37,321 bases of DNA from the NCBI GenBank assembly GCA_025353165.1, contig JANXRE010000084.1:1-37321 (forward strand). Reading direction: 5' to 3'. A model generated the notes under the pieces. It made no database searches and was not told where the DNA came from. It worked only from the letters and a program-made list of their open reading frames with translations. The translations under genes and the position numbers were made by a program. How positions within the stretch are numbered: the first letter of the stretch is position 1; each line of letters starts with the position of its first letter. The stretch comes from Acidobacteriota bacterium (GTDB taxonomy: Bacteria > Acidobacteriota > Terriglobia > Bryobacterales > Bryobacteraceae). This document shows positions 35,785 to 37,321 of the stretch, one piece after another.

Positions 35785-37184
35785 CCGGGGCCCCGCGCGA
35801 ACAAATTCTGTTCCTTAATGATCCGCGCGGCTTCGGCCGGCACCAACGCCTCCCAACCGGGGTCCCCGGATTGTATCCGCTCCAGCACAACACCCGGCGT
35901 CGTATGCAGATCGGCGGCATTGAATTCCCGGATCGATTGAACAAAGCCGTTTTGTAGCAGATATGCGTACAGACTCCGGTGTTGCTCGGGAACCTCCAGC
36001 GATTCGGCCGTTAGGATTTCTCCCTCGCCGGATTCCCGGGTGGGGTAGATCAGCAGTTTCACACGCCCCTGGAACAGCCGCCCCAACCCCTCGAGAATCC
36101 CGCCGTCCAGGTCCGCATAGTATTTCTCCTCAAAGATGTTGCGCAGCGTCGGCACTCCCATGACCATCACGATCCAGTTCTTGGTCGCGTTCCTCAGATA
36201 ACCCGTGACTCTGTCGAAACGCGTGTAGTTCGAAATTATGACGGTCTTGCCGAGCGCACCGAGCAAACCCGCGCGATCCAGGAAGTCGCCGTGACCGCCG
36301 CCACGCTCCGCAACCAGGTTGTTCAAAGTCATTTCCATGAGTACCACCGGCCGGTCCCAGCCCTCCGGGTGGTCCTGTTCCAACTGCTGCTCCGCGCGCT
36401 CAATCATATCCAGCGTGACGTTGGTGACGGGGCGGAAGTTGCCGCGCTCGATCAGGACGGGTTTGCCGTACAGGATTTCAGAGGGCTGTACCACCTCGCC
36501 GTCCGCCGTGAACATCGCCGCGTCCGTAAGCCCGTGTTCCACCAGTTCGAGGCTCATCAGCCGGTTGTCCACACCTGCGAACGCCGGCCCCGAGAACTTG
36601 ATCATGTCCACTTCAATGCGGCGCCGGCTCAGGCTGTCCATCAGCGATGTCATCAGCATAGTGGGGTCGCCGCTGAAATAAAAGGCGCCGTATGTCAGGT
36701 TCACGCCCGCGACGCCGGCAGCTTCCTGCTGGTCCACTCTCTCCGGGCCCCGCAATACAACATGGATAATCACTTCCGACGGATCTTCCCCAACCTGACG
36801 CTGGAAGCGCACTCCCAGCCAGCCGTGGGCGTACTGGTGATTAGGGGTTGAATCGGTGTGGGTGGCTACGGTGTCCGCGAAAACGAAAAAAGCGCTGCGA
36901 TCCTTCCGCTTTTCCACATCGTGGCGCAGTTCGTCGAATTCATGCGTCAGCATCGCCTCCAGCCGGCCACGGCTCACATAGCGATCGGTGGGTCCATAGA
37001 GATGGTCGCTGACGGCCATATCGTAGGCCGAGATTGCTTTTGCGATAGTTGCGGAAGCCTTGCCGGCAGAGAAGAACCAGCGGGCCACCTCCTGGCCCGC
37101 GCCGATCTCGGCGAATGTGCCGAATCTTCCGCCATCCAAGTTAATCTGGAGAGCCTTTTGGGCAGTGGTGGGCGGAAGTGCCAT
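35781..37184 (-). CDS. Conserved cytosolic protein of unknown function (467 aa)
   Basis: The N-terminus KALQINLDGGRFGTFAEIGA followed by GQEVARWFF is a signature I recognise from a widespread bacterial family that databases often label, without support, as TonB-dependent receptor or nicotinate-nucleotide adenylyltransferase. Other conserved parts are AISAYDMAVSDHLYG, DRYVSRGRLEAMLTHEFDEL, IDMIKFSGPAFAG-like VDMIKFSGPAFAGVDNRLMS and MFTADGEVVQPSEILYGKPV. There is no signal peptide or beta-barrel pattern, so a receptor role is unlikely. I cannot assign a reaction. The gene is translationally coupled to DUF1223, with dxs next. Confidence 0.82.
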   Translation of the reverse strand: MALPPTTAQKALQINLDGGRFGTFAEIGAGQEVARWFFSAGKASATIAKAISAYDMAVSDHLYGPTDRYVSRGRLEAMLTHEFDELRHDVEKRKDRSAFFVFADTVATHTDSTPNHQYAHGWLGVRFQRQVGEDPSEVIIHVVLRGPERVDQQEAAGVAGVNLTYGAFYFSGDPTMLMTSLMDSLSRRRIEVDMIKFSGPAFAGVDNRLMSLELVEHGLTDAAMFTADGEVVQPSEILYGKPVLIERGNFRPVTNVTLDMIERAEQQLEQDHPEGWDRPVVLMEMTLNNLVAERGGGHGDFLDRAGLLGALGKTVIISNYTRFDRVTGYLRNATKNWIVMVMGVPTLRNIFEEKYYADLDGGILEGLGRLFQGRVKLLIYPTRESGEGEILTAESLEVPEQHRSLYAYLLQNGFVQSIREFNAADLHTTPGVVLERIQSGDPGWEALVPAEAARIIKEQNLFARGPG

Positions 37185-37207
37185 CGAATCTATTCTCGCT
37201 CAGCGGC

Positions 37208-37238
37208 CCGGGGCGGCAAACTGCTTCCGCCGCCCCGG
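37208..37238. terminator. GC-rich hairpin between two minus-strand genes
   Basis: Perfect 10-base arms CCGGGGCGGC (37208-37217) and GCCGCCCCGG (37229-37238) surround an 11-base loop. It lies between the end of the right-edge gene (37247) and the start of the 467-aa gene (37184). No T-tract follows on either strand, so it may not be a classical Rho-independent terminator. Confidence 0.45.
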
Positions 37239-37246
37239 ATGGAGAC

Positions 37247-37321
37247 TTACCGCCGACGAACGACTGCGTGGTAAAGCAGAAGCACGACCACGGCCCCGAT
37301 CACGGCCACCAGCAGACTGTA
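37247..37321 (-). CDS. GlsB/YeaQ/YmgE-like small membrane protein, C-terminal fragment
   Basis: The last 24 codons read YSLLVAVIGAVVVLLLYHAV followed by VRRR and TAA at 37247-37249. A final hydrophobic helix SLIVAxIGAVxLLxIY followed by a basic end is typical of the GlsB/YeaQ/YmgE (transglycosylase-associated) family of about 85-residue stress-related inner-membrane proteins. Most of the gene is outside the window, so the call rests on one helix. Confidence 0.55.
   Translation of the reverse strand, partial: YSLLVAVIGAVVVLLLYHAVVRRR

Overview
The window is high-GC bacterial chromosome. Protein style (the HutI-like, Dxs, nuo and DUF1446 sequences, plus a cytosolic conserved protein near the right edge) suggests an Acidobacteriota of the Bryobacterales/Solibacter type. 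This placement is inferred from sequence resemblance by eye; no 16S or tRNA gene is present to confirm it.

Left edge (1-1103): the first codons of an IS21-family transposase run off the window, next to a 5'-truncated type I restriction subunit (hsdR) remnant, then the first of five copies of a 47-bp double-hairpin repeat. 1104-6168 is a three-gene minus-strand cluster: a 732-aa protein of unknown family, a subtilisin-like protease without a signal peptide, and an alpha/beta hydrolase. A peroxiredoxin and a His-rich CDF metal exporter follow, divergently arranged.

7807-15258 is a plus-strand acyl-CoA operon: carboxyltransferase, biotin carboxylase/BCCP, acyl-CoA dehydrogenase, AMP-forming acyl-CoA ligase and an AtuA/DUF1446 protein. 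It resembles the acyclic-terpene (atu) and leucine (liu) carboxylation pathways. Its biotin carboxylase lacks part of the ATP-grasp lid. A secreted esterase-like hydrolase follows.

16959-19701 (minus) holds an fdhD pseudogene with traceable lesions, an APC-type permease whose homology runs upstream of any normal start codon, and rluB. 19760-23544 (plus) is a tight operon: an imidazolonepropionase homologue that has lost its metal ligands, glutamate formimidoyltransferase, lipoyl synthase and an MBL-fold hydrolase.

23545-23764 is a decayed tandem duplication of the convergent junction between the MBL gene and nuoH. From 23906 to the right edge everything is on the minus strand: in transcription order a GlsB/YeaQ-type fragment, a conserved 467-aa protein, a DUF1223 protein, dxs, then a complex I cluster in the order nuoC-D-I-J-K-L-M-N-H. 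This cluster lacks nuoA, B, E, F and G here, and nuoH is displaced to its end.

The observations most worth following are the junction duplication, the five same-orientation double-hairpin repeats, the metal-less HutI coupled to FtcD, the biotin carboxylase lid deletion, the permease start, and the uncharacterised protease/hydrolase cluster. None of these is proven to be a new system.
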